Positions 40,280-49,814 of a stretch of 64,000 bases of DNA are shown here, piece after piece (position 1 is the stretch's first letter; each line of letters opens with the position of its first letter). The DNA lies in assembly GCF_042676065.1 (NCBI RefSeq), contig NZ_JBHTJO010000001.1, forward strand, positions 744,001-808,000, given 5' to 3'. Below the pieces are notes generated by a model. That model was not told where the DNA came from. It did no database searches and saw nothing but the letters and a program-made list of their open reading frames with translations. The position numbers were made by a program, and so were the translations under genes. The DNA comes from Methyloligella solikamskensis. Lineage in GTDB: Bacteria; Pseudomonadota; Alphaproteobacteria; Rhizobiales; Methyloligellaceae.

Positions 40280-42334
40280 ATGACGAACGCTGAAACCTCG
40301 GAAAAGGCCATGCGCGTATCATGCGATGTCGGGGGCACCTTCACCGATATCTGCGTGCTCAACGAAAGCTCCGGCAAGATGCACGTGGCCAAGGTCCCGA
40401 CCACCGCCGACCCGATTGAAGGGGTTCTGGAAGGGATCTCGCAGGGCGGGGTCGATCTCAACGACCTCATCCTGTTCTCCCACGGCACGACCCTTGCCAC
40501 CAACGCCCTCATCACCCGGAATTTCCCGCCCGCCGTGATGGTGACGACCGAAGGCTTCCGCGACGTGATCGAGATCCGCCGCGGTAACCGCGACGATCTC
40601 TGGGACACCTACAAGGAGATGGCGAAGCCCTATATCGGACGCCGCAATCGCCTGGTGGTGAAGGAGCGCACCGACTATTCCGGCAAGGTGGTCACGCCTC
40701 TGGATGAGGAGGGGGCTCGTGAATTGGCGCGGATTATCCGAAAGCGCGACGTCGCTACCGTGGCTGTCTGCTTCGCCAATGCCTTCATGAACGCCAACAA
40801 CGAGCAGCGGATGCGGGAAATTCTGCAGGAGGAGATCCCCGGCGCGAGCGTCTCCCTCTCGAGCGACATCATGCCGGAAATCTTCGAGCACGAACGCTTC
40901 TCCACCACCGTGGCCAACGCTGTCCTGGCGCCCGTTGTCGGAAATTATGCCAGCCGGCTTGAAGCGCGAATGAAGGAGGGCGGCTACGACGAGGATGTGC
41001 TGCTGCTGCATTCGGGCGGCGGCGTCATGACTGCAAAGACGGCTGAGCAGTTCGCCGCGCGGCTCGCTGCATCCGGTATCGCGGCGGGCGCTATCGCCAG
41101 CCGGTTCGTGGCCGAGAAGGCCGGTTACAAGAACTCTATTGGGCTCGATATGGGCGGGACTTCGACCGACGTCTCCCTCTGCGCCGATGGCGAACTGCGC
41201 ATGACGAAGGAGTGGTTCGTCGAATACGGCTATCCGATCTCGTTCCCCTCGATCGAGCTTCTCACCATCGGAGCGGGTGGAGGCTCCCAGGCCTGGATCG
41301 ATTCCGCGAAGTCGCTGCGCAACGGCCCCCATTCGGCAGGCTCCGTTCCGGGCCCTGCCTGTTACGGGCGTGGTGGCGAAAACCCAACCAATTGTGACGC
41401 GAATGTCGTGCTTGGCCGTCTCAGCGATCGTCTCGCCGGCGGCAACGTCATGCTCGACAAAGAACTTGCCACCGAAGCGATCCGAAAGAACGTTGCCGAG
41501 CCGCTCTCAATGTCGGTCGAGGAAGCAGCCTTGTCGGTGTTGCAGGTTGCGAACGCCAACATGGGCGATGCGGTGCGTCTCCTTTCGATCCGGCGCGGAC
41601 ACGATCCGCGCGATTTTGCCCTGGTGGTGTTCGGCGGCGCTGGCCCGCTTCACGGCGCGGCCCTGGCCAAAGAATTGTCGATCCCCGTTGTGCTTGTACC
41701 GCCGAACCCCGGCGTCACTTCAGCGCTTGGATGCCTGCTCGTCGATATCCAGCACGATATTACGCAGATGTTTCTGTCGAGGGCGGAGGACGTCTCCATC
41801 GAAGACCTGGATAAGAACTTCCGGGCTCTGGAGGTGGAGGGCCGCGAGCGTCTGGAGCGCGAGGGCGTCACACCCGACAAGATGGTTTTCCAGCGCCGCA
41901 TCGATATGCGCTATCTCGGCCAATGGCGCGCACTTTCGGTGCCCGTCTCCTCTCCGGTCAGCTCCCTCGACGAGGCGATCGAGATCTTCCACGAGGAGCA
42001 TGGCCGCGAGCACAACTACTCCAGGCCAGGCGCGCCGGTCGAGGTTTACCGTATCAGCGTCATTGCCACCGGCCTGACCTCTAAGGCGAGCTTTGCCGAG
42101 TACGAGCCGGTCGACGAAGAGCCGATCCCCGCGACCACTCGCATGGTCCGCTTCGAGGAGAACCCGGAGTCGGTCGACACCCCGGTTTACGATCGCTCCA
42201 CCCTCAAGACGGGGATGAAGGTTCCGGGCCCCGCGATCATCGAGCAGGTCGACTCCACCATCGTCGTGCCGCCCGGCATCACCGCCGAGGTCGACCCCTC
42301 GCTCACCATCATCATGCGCATTCCGCAGAACTAG
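40280..42334 (+). CDS. hyuA: Hydantoinase/oxoprolinase family protein, subunit A
   Basis: 684 residues, with an AAGGAG ribosome site. The N-terminal Hydant_A_N domain has the ATP-binding VSCDVGGTFTDICVLNE and LFSHGTTLATNALITR. The Hydantoinase_A domain follows with GLDMGGTSTDVSL, ELLTIGAGGGS, SVPGPACYGRGGENPTNCDAN and VVFGGAGPLHGAALAKEL, and a C-terminal beta domain ends the chain. HyuA works with HyuB in ATP-driven opening of cyclic amides (N-methylhydantoin, 5-oxoproline); acetone carboxylase subunits are relatives, but no third small subunit is present here. First gene after the second ANTAR leader, followed 27 bases later by hyuB. Confidence 0.9.
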   Translation: MTNAETSEKAMRVSCDVGGTFTDICVLNESSGKMHVAKVPTTADPIEGVLEGISQGGVDLNDLILFSHGTTLATNALITRNFPPAVMVTTEGFRDVIEIRRGNRDDLWDTYKEMAKPYIGRRNRLVVKERTDYSGKVVTPLDEEGARELARIIRKRDVATVAVCFANAFMNANNEQRMREILQEEIPGASVSLSSDIMPEIFEHERFSTTVANAVLAPVVGNYASRLEARMKEGGYDEDVLLLHSGGGVMTAKTAEQFAARLAASGIAAGAIASRFVAEKAGYKNSIGLDMGGTSTDVSLCADGELRMTKEWFVEYGYPISFPSIELLTIGAGGGSQAWIDSAKSLRNGPHSAGSVPGPACYGRGGENPTNCDANVVLGRLSDRLAGGNVMLDKELATEAIRKNVAEPLSMSVEEAALSVLQVANANMGDAVRLLSIRRGHDPRDFALVVFGGAGPLHGAALAKELSIPVVLVPPNPGVTSALGCLLVDIQHDITQMFLSRAEDVSIEDLDKNFRALEVEGRERLEREGVTPDKMVFQRRIDMRYLGQWRALSVPVSSPVSSLDEAIEIFHEEHGREHNYSRPGAPVEVYRISVIATGLTSKASFAEYEPVDEEPIPATTRMVRFEENPESVDTPVYDRSTLKTGMKVPGPAIIEQVDSTIVVPPGITAEVDPSLTIIMRIPQN

Positions 42335-42361
42335 ACCGGCAAGCAGTTTGAGGATTTGAAA

Positions 42362-44374
42362 ATGAGCAACTATCGCAACGATCTGGACCCAGTGACCTTC
42401 GAGGTCCTCAAGAACGCCTACGTAAACATCGTCGACCAGATGGCTGAGCAGATCTTCCGGACCTGCTATTCCTTCGTCATCTACTCGCGCGATTTCTCAT
42501 CCGCCCTCTGCGATGCCAATGGCGACACCATCATGCAGGGGAGCGGGGACATCGCCGCCCACGTCGGCACCCTCCATTACACGTGCAAGGCGGTGATCGA
42601 GAACTTCAAGGACGACATTCACCCGGGTGACGTATTCGTTGTGAATGACGTCTATCAGGGCGGCACGCACTTCAATGACACCCGCATCGTTCGGCCCATC
42701 TTCTACAAGGACGAACTGCTCGGCTTTTCCCAGGCCAATGGCCATTGGGCAGACGTCGGCGGCGCTGTTCCGGGTTCCTTCAACGTCAACGCGATCGACC
42801 ATATGGGCGAAGGGTTGCGGATCACGCCGACACGTGTCTGGAGCAAGGGTGTCTACCTGACCGACGTGGGGCGCTTGATCTCATCGAACACCCGCGCGCC
42901 TGCCGATATCATCGGCGATATGCAGGCTCAGGCCGAAGCGACGCGCGTCGCCGAGCAGGAGATATGCCGTCTCGTCGAGAAATACGGCCTCGATACCATC
43001 AAGAGTTCGTTTGGGCTTGTTCAGGATTACGTCGAGACGCTCACTCGCCAGAGGGTTGCCGAGCTGCCGGATGGTGTGTGGGAAACTGAGGACTATATTG
43101 ATGTCGATCCGGCGCAAGGGGAGGGGCTGATCCCGATCAGGGTCCGGATGACCATCTCGGGGGAGAAAGTCCATTACGACCTCTCCAAATCCCATCCCAA
43201 GGCGATTTCGAGCTTCCTGAATGCCTGTTTCGGTGGCTCATTCGCAGCGATCGTTGCAGGCACCAAGATGCAGTTCCCGGAGATCCCGCTAAACTCCGGT
43301 TTCTATCGCGTGGTGAGTGTTGATCTCGGCCCCGAGGGCTCCGTCGTCAATGCTTCCTGGCCAACGCCGGTCGCGGGCTTTTGCTCCGGTCCGTTCGAGA
43401 AGATCATGAACTCGATCTTCGAACTGTGGGCTGAGATCCTTCCCTCCCGCGCCATGGCATGCACCTTCAATCTCGACTACTTGCTGATCGGCGGTCGCGA
43501 CGGACGTCAGCCCGGCCATCAATACTACATGTGGTACGACTGGATGGTCGGCGGCTGGGGGGCCCGGAACGGTCGCGACGGCTGGAGCGCGACCGGTCCT
43601 GTGTTCGGCGTCCAGCTCGGCACCCAACCTTTCGAGGGTCAGGAGCGTCTAGCCCCGGTGCTCACGACCCAGAATGAGCTGCTCGTCGATTCCGGCGGGC
43701 CGGGCCAGTTCCGTGGCGGTCTCGGTGTCCAGAAAAGTGTCATCATGACGGACATCGATCGCAGCGTCGTCTCCTATTGCTGCGACCGCGAGCGCTCCAT
43801 CACCTGGGGGCTGTGGGGTGGATCTCCCTCCCTGCCTCACGGCGTCTGGCTCAACAAGGGCTTCGAAGAGGAACGCTTCCTCGGCTCCCTGTTCTCCAAT
43901 GTCCCGCTGGAGTCCGGCGACATCGTCGGCCGGCCTTCCGCCGGCGGCGGCGGGCTGGGAGATCCGCTCGAGCGCGATCCACAGGAAGTCTGCGAGGACG
44001 TCGCCGACGGCTATGTCTCCATCGAGCGTGCCCGCACCGATTACGGCGTCGTCGTCGAGGAGGTGGACGCCGATCTCGCCGAGTACAAGGTGAACCGGGA
44101 GGCCACCCTCGAAGAGCGGACCTACATCCGGGCCAACCGTCGCAAGTGGCTGGACGAAGACGCGGAATCGGTCGCAGCCCGGTACCGCTCGAAGGAACTC
44201 GACATGTACGACCTGATCCGCCGCTACGGCGTGATCGTCGACTGGGGGGCCGGAGACCTTCTTCCCAAAACCACCGACCAATTCCGCGCGATGCTGAAGC
44301 GGCGGACGGTTCCCTATTGGGACAAGTCGGCGAGCGATCCTCGAGACAGCTCCATCACGCTCAAGGTCGCTTGA
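42362..44374 (+). CDS. hyuB: Hydantoinase B/oxoprolinase family protein, subunit B
   Basis: 670 residues with the Hydantoinase_B domain over most of the length: DPVTFEVLKNAYVNIVDQMA, GDIAAHVGTLHY, NDVYQGGTHFNDTRIVRPIF, HWADVGGAVPGSF and LVDSGGPGQFRGGLGVQKS. The C-terminal ~120 residues include RARTDYGVVVEEVDAD, normal for HyuB. The ATG at 42362 follows TGAGGA and is preferred to a TTG two codons before. It is the partner of HyuA. Substrate specificity cannot be read from sequence; the AmiC-type sensor and amide/urea-type transporter in the same island point to a cyclic amide or ureide. Confidence 0.9.
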   Translation: MSNYRNDLDPVTFEVLKNAYVNIVDQMAEQIFRTCYSFVIYSRDFSSALCDANGDTIMQGSGDIAAHVGTLHYTCKAVIENFKDDIHPGDVFVVNDVYQGGTHFNDTRIVRPIFYKDELLGFSQANGHWADVGGAVPGSFNVNAIDHMGEGLRITPTRVWSKGVYLTDVGRLISSNTRAPADIIGDMQAQAEATRVAEQEICRLVEKYGLDTIKSSFGLVQDYVETLTRQRVAELPDGVWETEDYIDVDPAQGEGLIPIRVRMTISGEKVHYDLSKSHPKAISSFLNACFGGSFAAIVAGTKMQFPEIPLNSGFYRVVSVDLGPEGSVVNASWPTPVAGFCSGPFEKIMNSIFELWAEILPSRAMACTFNLDYLLIGGRDGRQPGHQYYMWYDWMVGGWGARNGRDGWSATGPVFGVQLGTQPFEGQERLAPVLTTQNELLVDSGGPGQFRGGLGVQKSVIMTDIDRSVVSYCCDRERSITWGLWGGSPSLPHGVWLNKGFEEERFLGSLFSNVPLESGDIVGRPSAGGGGLGDPLERDPQEVCEDVADGYVSIERARTDYGVVVEEVDADLAEYKVNREATLEERTYIRANRRKWLDEDAESVAARYRSKELDMYDLIRRYGVIVDWGAGDLLPKTTDQFRAMLKRRTVPYWDKSASDPRDSSITLKVA

Positions 44375-44487
44375 GCATCACATCATAAGCCTTCCGGGCC
44401 ACCGGCCCGGAAGGTCTCCCCGGAGGAAACGCATAAGCAAGATAGGTGCAACGACACCACCCTTCCGCACGCAACAGGGGAACTTCC

Positions 44488-45729
44488 ATGACTTCGAATC
44501 TCAATCGCAGAAACGTATTGAAGGCCGCCACCAGCGCGGCCCTGGCATCGCCATTTCTCATCAGAAAGAGTTGGGCCGCCGAGCCGATCCAGATCGCCGG
44601 TATCCACGACGCCTCCGGTGGCATCGACATCTACGGCCGGCCGATGATCAATTGCCTCACCATGGCCGTCGAAGAGCTGAACGAGGCCGGAGGCGTCCTC
44701 GGCCGCAAGCTCGATCTGAAGCATTACGACCCACAGTCCAACATGCAGCTCTATGCGCAATACGCGACAGAAGCTGCGACCCGCCAGCGGGCCTCCGTCG
44801 TATTCGGCGGCATTCTGTCGGCGTCCCGGGAAGCGATCCGGCCGATCCTTTCCCGTTATCGCACGCTCTATTTCTACAGCCTCCTCTACGAAGGCGGCGT
44901 GTGCGATCGCAACACGTTCTGCACGGGGTCGACGCCCGGTCAGACGCTGGAAAAATTCACGCCATACGTGATGGACCGGTTCAAGGGGAAGAAGATCTAC
45001 ACCCTCGCGGCCGACTACAATTACGGTCAGATCACCGCGAAGTGGATCCGCAAGTTCGCCCAGGAGAACGGCGGCGAGGTCGTCGCGACCGATTTCTTCC
45101 CGCTCGACGTCAACGACTTCGGCGCGACCATCCGCAAGATCCAGGAAGCCCAGCCCGACATCATCATGTCCGTCCTGGTGGGCGGTGCCCATAACTCCTT
45201 CTATCGCCAGTGGGTGGCCGCGGGCATGAAGGACAAGATCCCCATGGCCTCCACGACCTTCGGCATCGGCAACGAGCAGGTCCTGACGTCGCCGGAGGAG
45301 CATAACGGTATCATCGTCTCCTACGCCTATTTCGACGGCATCCAGACGCCCGAGAACCAGGACTTCCTCAAGCGCTACTACAAGCGTTTCGGCGACGATG
45401 CCGATGCGGTGACCGAAGGCGGAGCGATGACCTATCACGCCGTTAATCTCTGGGCGAAAGCCGCGGAGAAGGCCGGCACAGTGGAGCGCGTTCCCGTCAT
45501 CGAGGCGCTCGAAACGGGAATCGATTTCGTCGGGCCGGCCGGAAAGACCACCATCGATCCGCCGACCCATCACAATATCCTCGACACCTATATCGCCGAG
45601 GTCCGCGACAACAAATACGAAGTCCTGAAGAGCTTCCCGCAACAGCCGCCGACCGACACTCAGGCAGTCTGCGATCTGGTCGAGAATCCCAGCGACAATC
45701 AGCAATACGTGATTGAGGTCCCGGAATAG
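44488..45729 (+). CDS. ABC transporter substrate-binding protein, urea/amide type
   Basis: 413 residues. The N-terminus NRRNVLKAATSAALASPFLI resembles a Tat signal (RRxxL) ending before AAEPIQIAG. The mature protein is a type-I periplasmic binding protein of the UrtA/FmdD group: IAGIHDASGGIDIYGRPMIN, NEAGGVLGRKLDLKHYDPQS, RASVVFGGILSASREAIRPI, YTLAADYNYGQITAKWI. It is visibly related to the cytoplasmic AmiC-like sensor at 38240, so transport and regulation probably see the same ligand. It lies between hyuB and the permease genes in one direction. Confidence 0.88.
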   Translation: MTSNLNRRNVLKAATSAALASPFLIRKSWAAEPIQIAGIHDASGGIDIYGRPMINCLTMAVEELNEAGGVLGRKLDLKHYDPQSNMQLYAQYATEAATRQRASVVFGGILSASREAIRPILSRYRTLYFYSLLYEGGVCDRNTFCTGSTPGQTLEKFTPYVMDRFKGKKIYTLAADYNYGQITAKWIRKFAQENGGEVVATDFFPLDVNDFGATIRKIQEAQPDIIMSVLVGGAHNSFYRQWVAAGMKDKIPMASTTFGIGNEQVLTSPEEHNGIIVSYAYFDGIQTPENQDFLKRYYKRFGDDADAVTEGGAMTYHAVNLWAKAAEKAGTVERVPVIEALETGIDFVGPAGKTTIDPPTHHNILDTYIAEVRDNKYEVLKSFPQQPPTDTQAVCDLVENPSDNQQYVIEVPE

Positions 45730-45830
45730 GGGCCTGGGACAGGGCGCTTCGAACGCAGCTCCTGCGCCGGCCCATTGCGATGGGTTCGGCGCGGGAAACT
45801 GCCAACCGGCATCTCTAGATCGGGGCGGAT

Positions 45831-46697
45831 ATGGATTATCTCGTCATCATTCTTCTGCAGCTGGCGATCACCGTCGCCAACTTGCTGCTCATCAGCGCGG
45901 GTCTCGCCGTCATCTTCGGCATGATGCGCGTTATCAACTTCGCCCATGGCGAGTTCCTCATGCTTGGGGGATACGCCACCATTATTTCCCATCACCACGG
46001 TCTGAATCTTTGGCTGGCGATATTCCTTGTCGCGCCATTGGTTGTCGGCGTCGTCGGGGCGATCGTCGAGTATCTCGTGATACGCCATCTCTACGGGCGC
46101 ATGATCGACACGATGCTCGCCACCTGGGGCATCAGCCTGGTTCTGATCGGCCTCGTGACGGTCATCTACGGCAATTCCGTCTCCGGTATCTCGACCCCGC
46201 TGGGTAGCGTGAGCATCGGCCGGTTCAGCGTCGGGCTCTACGACCTCGTGCTGGTTGCCGTTGCGGTCATCATGACCGTTGCCGGGTGGCTTGTCCTGAC
46301 GCGGACCTCGATCGGCCTGATCGCGAGAGCGACGATGCAAAACCGCGAAATGGCATCGGCGCTCGGCGTCGATCAGGGGCTGGTCTATCGCTTTACCTTC
46401 ATCGTCGGCGCTGCCCTCACGGGCTTGGCCGGAGGCCTGATCGCCCCGATCACCGGCGTCGTGCCGACCATCGGAGCGACTTATCTCGCCAAGGCCTTCA
46501 TCACCGTCATCTCCGGCGGCGCGGCCATCATCGCGGGCACCGTCTCCGCCTCCGTCCTGCTCGGCAGCATCAACACGATCATGTCGTTTCTCACCACACC
46601 CGTCCTGGCGGAGGTCGCGCTTCTGTTCGCCGCTGTGATCCTGCTGCGTCTGCTGCCTCAGGGCATCACCGGCCGTTTCTTCAGGAGGTCGCTGTGA
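45831..46697 (+). CDS. Branched-chain amino acid/urea-type ABC transporter permease (LivH family)
   Basis: 288 residues, eight or so membrane helices. GLAVIFGMMRVINFAHGEFL is the LivH signature; RATMQNREMASALGVDQG is the cytoplasmic loop that docks the ATPase, and LLRLLPQGITGRFFRRSL ends the chain. One half of the transmembrane channel for the ligand delivered by the upstream binding protein. It overlaps the next permease gene by four bases. Confidence 0.91.
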   Translation: MDYLVIILLQLAITVANLLLISAGLAVIFGMMRVINFAHGEFLMLGGYATIISHHHGLNLWLAIFLVAPLVVGVVGAIVEYLVIRHLYGRMIDTMLATWGISLVLIGLVTVIYGNSVSGISTPLGSVSIGRFSVGLYDLVLVAVAVIMTVAGWLVLTRTSIGLIARATMQNREMASALGVDQGLVYRFTFIVGAALTGLAGGLIAPITGVVPTIGATYLAKAFITVISGGAAIIAGTVSASVLLGSINTIMSFLTTPVLAEVALLFAAVILLRLLPQGITGRFFRRSL

Positions 46698-47755
46698 AAC
46701 CTGTATCGATCCTTGGATATGTCCTGCTTGCGGGCGCCGCGGCCTATGCGCTTCTGGTCGTGCCGGCAAGCGGGGACATGAGCCTGATGATCAATGGCTC
46801 GATCTACGCAACCTACGGCATCCTGGCTCTGTCTCTTGCGCTGGTCTGGGGGTTCGCTGGTATCCTGAGCTTTGGCCAGGCGTCTTTCTTCGGACTGGGC
46901 GGCTACGCCTACGCCGTCGTCGCTCTAAATTCCGGCGACACGACCCTGGCGGCGTTCGCAGCCATCGCCGTGGCCGCACTCTTCGCGCTCATGCTCGGAT
47001 ACTTCATGTTCTGGGGCCGGATCAGCGACGTTTATCTCGGTGTGATCACCTTGACGATCTCGCTGATCCTCTACCGCTTCTTCAATCAGACGGCGGGCTC
47101 GGAATGGACCATTGGCGTGGCGCCCCTCGGTGGGTTCAACGGCATCCCCTCCACGCCGATCCTCACATATATAGGGCAACCGGATCAGCCGTTATGGCCG
47201 GAGCAGATCTACGTCCTCGCCGTCCTGGTGCTGCTCTTCTTCTATGTTCTCAGCAAGGCGGTCCTGACCACACGCTTCGGCAGGATCGTCGTCGCCATCC
47301 GCGAGAACGAGCAGCGGGCGGAGCTGCTGGGGTATGATTCCAGATTTTACAAGCTCGGCATCTTCACCCTCGCCGGTGCGATGGCAGGGGCGGCCGGGGT
47401 CCTGTTCGCCAATTGCGTGTTCGTCAGCCCTAACATGTTCAACCTGCAAACCAGCAGCCAGCTGCTGATCTGGGTGATCGTCGGCGGGCTGGGCACGCTG
47501 GCCGGACCTGTCATGGCCTGCTTCCTCCTGCTCATGCTCTCGACCTATCTGGGCACGGTGAACAGCTCCGGCGGTCTCGCCTGGCTCGATCCGAATCTCG
47601 TGCTCGGCATTCTGCTTACCGCTGCCGTCCTCCTGTTCCCAAAAGGGCTGCTGCCCATGGTCACCGGGGTCGTCGAACGGCTGTTCCGGGCGATCACCGC
47701 TCGGCGCAGCGGCAGCTCCGTGACCGCCGCATCGACCGAGAGGCCAATGCCATGA
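46694..47755 (+). CDS. Branched-chain amino acid/urea-type ABC transporter permease (LivM family)
   Basis: 353 residues starting at GTG 46694 with a perfect AGGAGGTC five bases before it. LivM marks: LALVWGFAGILSFGQASFFG, SDVYLGVITLTISLILYRFF, IVVAIRENEQRAELLGYDSR. Second half of the channel. The start overlaps the LivH-type stop and the end overlaps the ATPase gene by four bases (ATGA), so the transporter genes are tightly coupled. Confidence 0.91.
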   Translation: MKPVSILGYVLLAGAAAYALLVVPASGDMSLMINGSIYATYGILALSLALVWGFAGILSFGQASFFGLGGYAYAVVALNSGDTTLAAFAAIAVAALFALMLGYFMFWGRISDVYLGVITLTISLILYRFFNQTAGSEWTIGVAPLGGFNGIPSTPILTYIGQPDQPLWPEQIYVLAVLVLLFFYVLSKAVLTTRFGRIVVAIRENEQRAELLGYDSRFYKLGIFTLAGAMAGAAGVLFANCVFVSPNMFNLQTSSQLLIWVIVGGLGTLAGPVMACFLLLMLSTYLGTVNSSGGLAWLDPNLVLGILLTAAVLLFPKGLLPMVTGVVERLFRAITARRSGSSVTAASTERPMP

Positions 47756-48474
47756 ACGATTTCTCAATCATGAAGACCGAGAAGCTGACCATGCGCTTCG
47801 GCAGCGTTGTGGCGGTGGATGGGGTCGATTTCAGCATCCGCGAGGGCGAGCTACGCTGTCTCATCGGCCCCAACGGCGCCGGCAAGAGCACATTCTTCAA
47901 ACTTCTGACCGGCCAGCTTGTGCCGTCTTCGGGAACGGTTCGTTTCAAGAAGCGTCCGATCTCAGGACGTTCGGTGGCCGAGATCGCAAATGCCGGTATC
48001 GGCATCAAGACCCAGGTGCCGAGCGTGTTCGACAAGCTCAGCGTCGCGGCGGGTATCGAGCTGGCCGCGGCGCGAAAGCTACCGTCGGAGCTTGCCAAAA
48101 AGCGCACCGAGGAAGTGCTGGAACGGGTGGGGATCACTGCTCTGGCCAAGTCGCATGTTGGCGAGCTCGCCCATGGTCAGCGACAGCTCGTCGAGTTGGC
48201 TATGGTCGTCGCGCCGGCGCCCGATCTCATCCTTCTCGACGAGCCGGCGGCCGGCATGACCGGCAGCGAGGTGGAGCATATCGGCGAGCTCATCGTCGAG
48301 CTCGCCCGGTCGAGCGCCGTCGTCGTCGTGGAGCACGACATGGAGTTCATTCAGCGCATCGCTCAATCCGTCACCGTCTTCAATCAGGGCGCGATCCTCA
48401 CCGAAGGCCCCGTCGAAAAGGTACTCGCGGATCCGCGCGTGCAAGACGTTTATCTCGGGAAGGCAGCAGCATGA
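47752..48474 (+). CDS. ABC transporter ATP-binding protein (LivG family)
   Basis: 240 residues. Walker A IGPNGAGKSTFFKLLTG, signature segment VGELAHGQRQLVELAMVV, Walker B LILLDEPAAGM, and VVVVEHDMEFIQRIAQSVTV. The signature reads AHGQ rather than SGGQ, a variant common in LivG/UrtD-type ATPases. It powers import with the partner at 48471, which overlaps its stop by four bases. Confidence 0.91.
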   Translation: MNDFSIMKTEKLTMRFGSVVAVDGVDFSIREGELRCLIGPNGAGKSTFFKLLTGQLVPSSGTVRFKKRPISGRSVAEIANAGIGIKTQVPSVFDKLSVAAGIELAAARKLPSELAKKRTEEVLERVGITALAKSHVGELAHGQRQLVELAMVVAPAPDLILLDEPAAGMTGSEVEHIGELIVELARSSAVVVVEHDMEFIQRIAQSVTVFNQGAILTEGPVEKVLADPRVQDVYLGKAAA

Positions 48475-49142
48475 ATCTGCTCGAAGTCGACGGGCTGGGA
48501 TCCGGCTATCAAAGCATTCCTATCCTTCGTGACGTTTCCTTCTACGTGGTGGAAGGGGAGTTCCTGGGCATCCTCGGCCATAACGGCATGGGGAAGAGCA
48601 CTCTTTTGAAGACGATCAGCGGTGAGATCAAAGCGACCAGCGGGACGATCTCCTTGGGCGGAACCGACGTGACTGCGATGCCGGCCCATAAGCGCGCGAG
48701 GAGCGGCATCGGCTTCGTCCCCCAGGGCAGACGCATCTTTCCAGGTTTGACCGTGCGGGAAAATCTCGAGGTTGCCGCCTTGGCTGCCGGAAAGAGCCCT
48801 GCGGTCGTGGACGAGGTGCTAAAGAGCTTTCCGAGGCTGATGCCGATCCTGGACCGGGCGGGGGCCGTCCTCTCCGGCGGCGAGCAGCAAATTCTCGCCC
48901 TTGCAAGATGTCTATGTGGCGGGCCGCGGCTCATTCTTCTGGACGAGCCGACGGAGGGAATTCAGCCGTCGATCCGCGCGGAGATCATCGATCTCCTGAA
49001 GGAGCTGGGGCAGAAGCACGCCTTTGCCATGGTGCTCGTGGAGCAGAACGAGCAGTTCCTCTCCAGTCTCTGCGAACGCACATATGTGTGTGAGAAGGGC
49101 AGGTTGAAGGAGCCCGAATTCGTTGCAGACGGAATTGGCTGA
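48471..49142 (+). CDS. ABC transporter ATP-binding protein (LivF family)
   Basis: 223 residues, somewhat shorter than typical LivF. Walker A LGHNGMGKSTLLKTISG, GIGFVPQGRRIFPGLTVREN (the LivF Q-loop), signature LSGGEQQILALARCL and Walker B LILLDEPTEGIQPS. Last gene of the transporter set. It converges with the XRE-cupin gene 124 bases away; no clear terminator is seen between them. Confidence 0.91.
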   Translation: MNLLEVDGLGSGYQSIPILRDVSFYVVEGEFLGILGHNGMGKSTLLKTISGEIKATSGTISLGGTDVTAMPAHKRARSGIGFVPQGRRIFPGLTVRENLEVAALAAGKSPAVVDEVLKSFPRLMPILDRAGAVLSGGEQQILALARCLCGGPRLILLDEPTEGIQPSIRAEIIDLLKELGQKHAFAMVLVEQNEQFLSSLCERTYVCEKGRLKEPEFVADGIG

Positions 49143-49265
49143 GCAGCCGGTCCTGAGGTGCACTTCGATGTCCCGACCCGTATTCTCGAAGCACACGAGG
49201 CTCAGCATCGAAAATGGGGGCCCGGTTGCCAGCGGACGCGGAAGGCCGCTGCACCCGGATTGCCC

Positions 49266-49814
49266 TCAGCTTCCCCTCGGCGTGTTGACCCAGATGATCT
49301 TGGTTCCTTCGGCGCTTCGGCAGCGCCAGGAATGGGGGCGGTCGGTACGAAAATTGATCGAGTCCCCTGCCGCCGCCCGATAAAGCTTCCCATCCACGAC
49401 CAATTCGATCTCCCCCTCCAGGACGTAACCGAATTGCTCGCCTTCCCGGGTGGCCGGTTCGCCGCTGGAGGCATCGCTGGCCAAATGAAGGAGAGTGCAC
49501 TCAAGCATGCGGCCGTCCGAGTTCGCCGCCAGCGGCTCAATGCGGCTTCCATCGCCGATCTGGGGATCGTCGAACGAAAGCCGCTTGGCCGCCGCCATGA
49601 CAGGCGCGTCGGTGTCGCCTTCCTGTTCGAAGAGCTCGCTGACTGTGAATCCTAGAGCGGTGGCAAGTCTCTGCAAGGTCTTTAGCGACGGCGCGGCGCG
49701 GCCGTTCTCGATTCTGGAGAGCAGTGACTCTGAGCATTGGGCCAGATCGGCGACCTCCTTCAAGGTCCGGCCATGCAACCTTCTCGCAAAGCGAATCTTG
49801 CTTCCCAACTCCAT
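49266..49814 (-). CDS. XRE-family regulator with C-terminal cupin
   Basis: 182 residues. N-terminal helix-turn-helix (IRFARRLHGRTLKEVADLAQ, CSESLLSRIENGRAAPSLK), then a cupin_2 domain at about 105-180 (GEQFGYVLEGEIELVVDG, GDSINFRTDRPHSWR). Such proteins are ligand-responsive repressors, often of the adjacent amine, amide or amino-acid operons. The ATG at 49814 follows GGAAGGGGAA; an upstream ATG at 49835 is less likely. It would act on the island operon or on its own divergent region. Confidence 0.87.
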   Translation of the reverse strand: MELGSKIRFARRLHGRTLKEVADLAQCSESLLSRIENGRAAPSLKTLQRLATALGFTVSELFEQEGDTDAPVMAAAKRLSFDDPQIGDGSRIEPLAANSDGRMLECTLLHLASDASSGEPATREGEQFGYVLEGEIELVVDGKLYRAAAGDSINFRTDRPHSWRCRSAEGTKIIWVNTPRGS

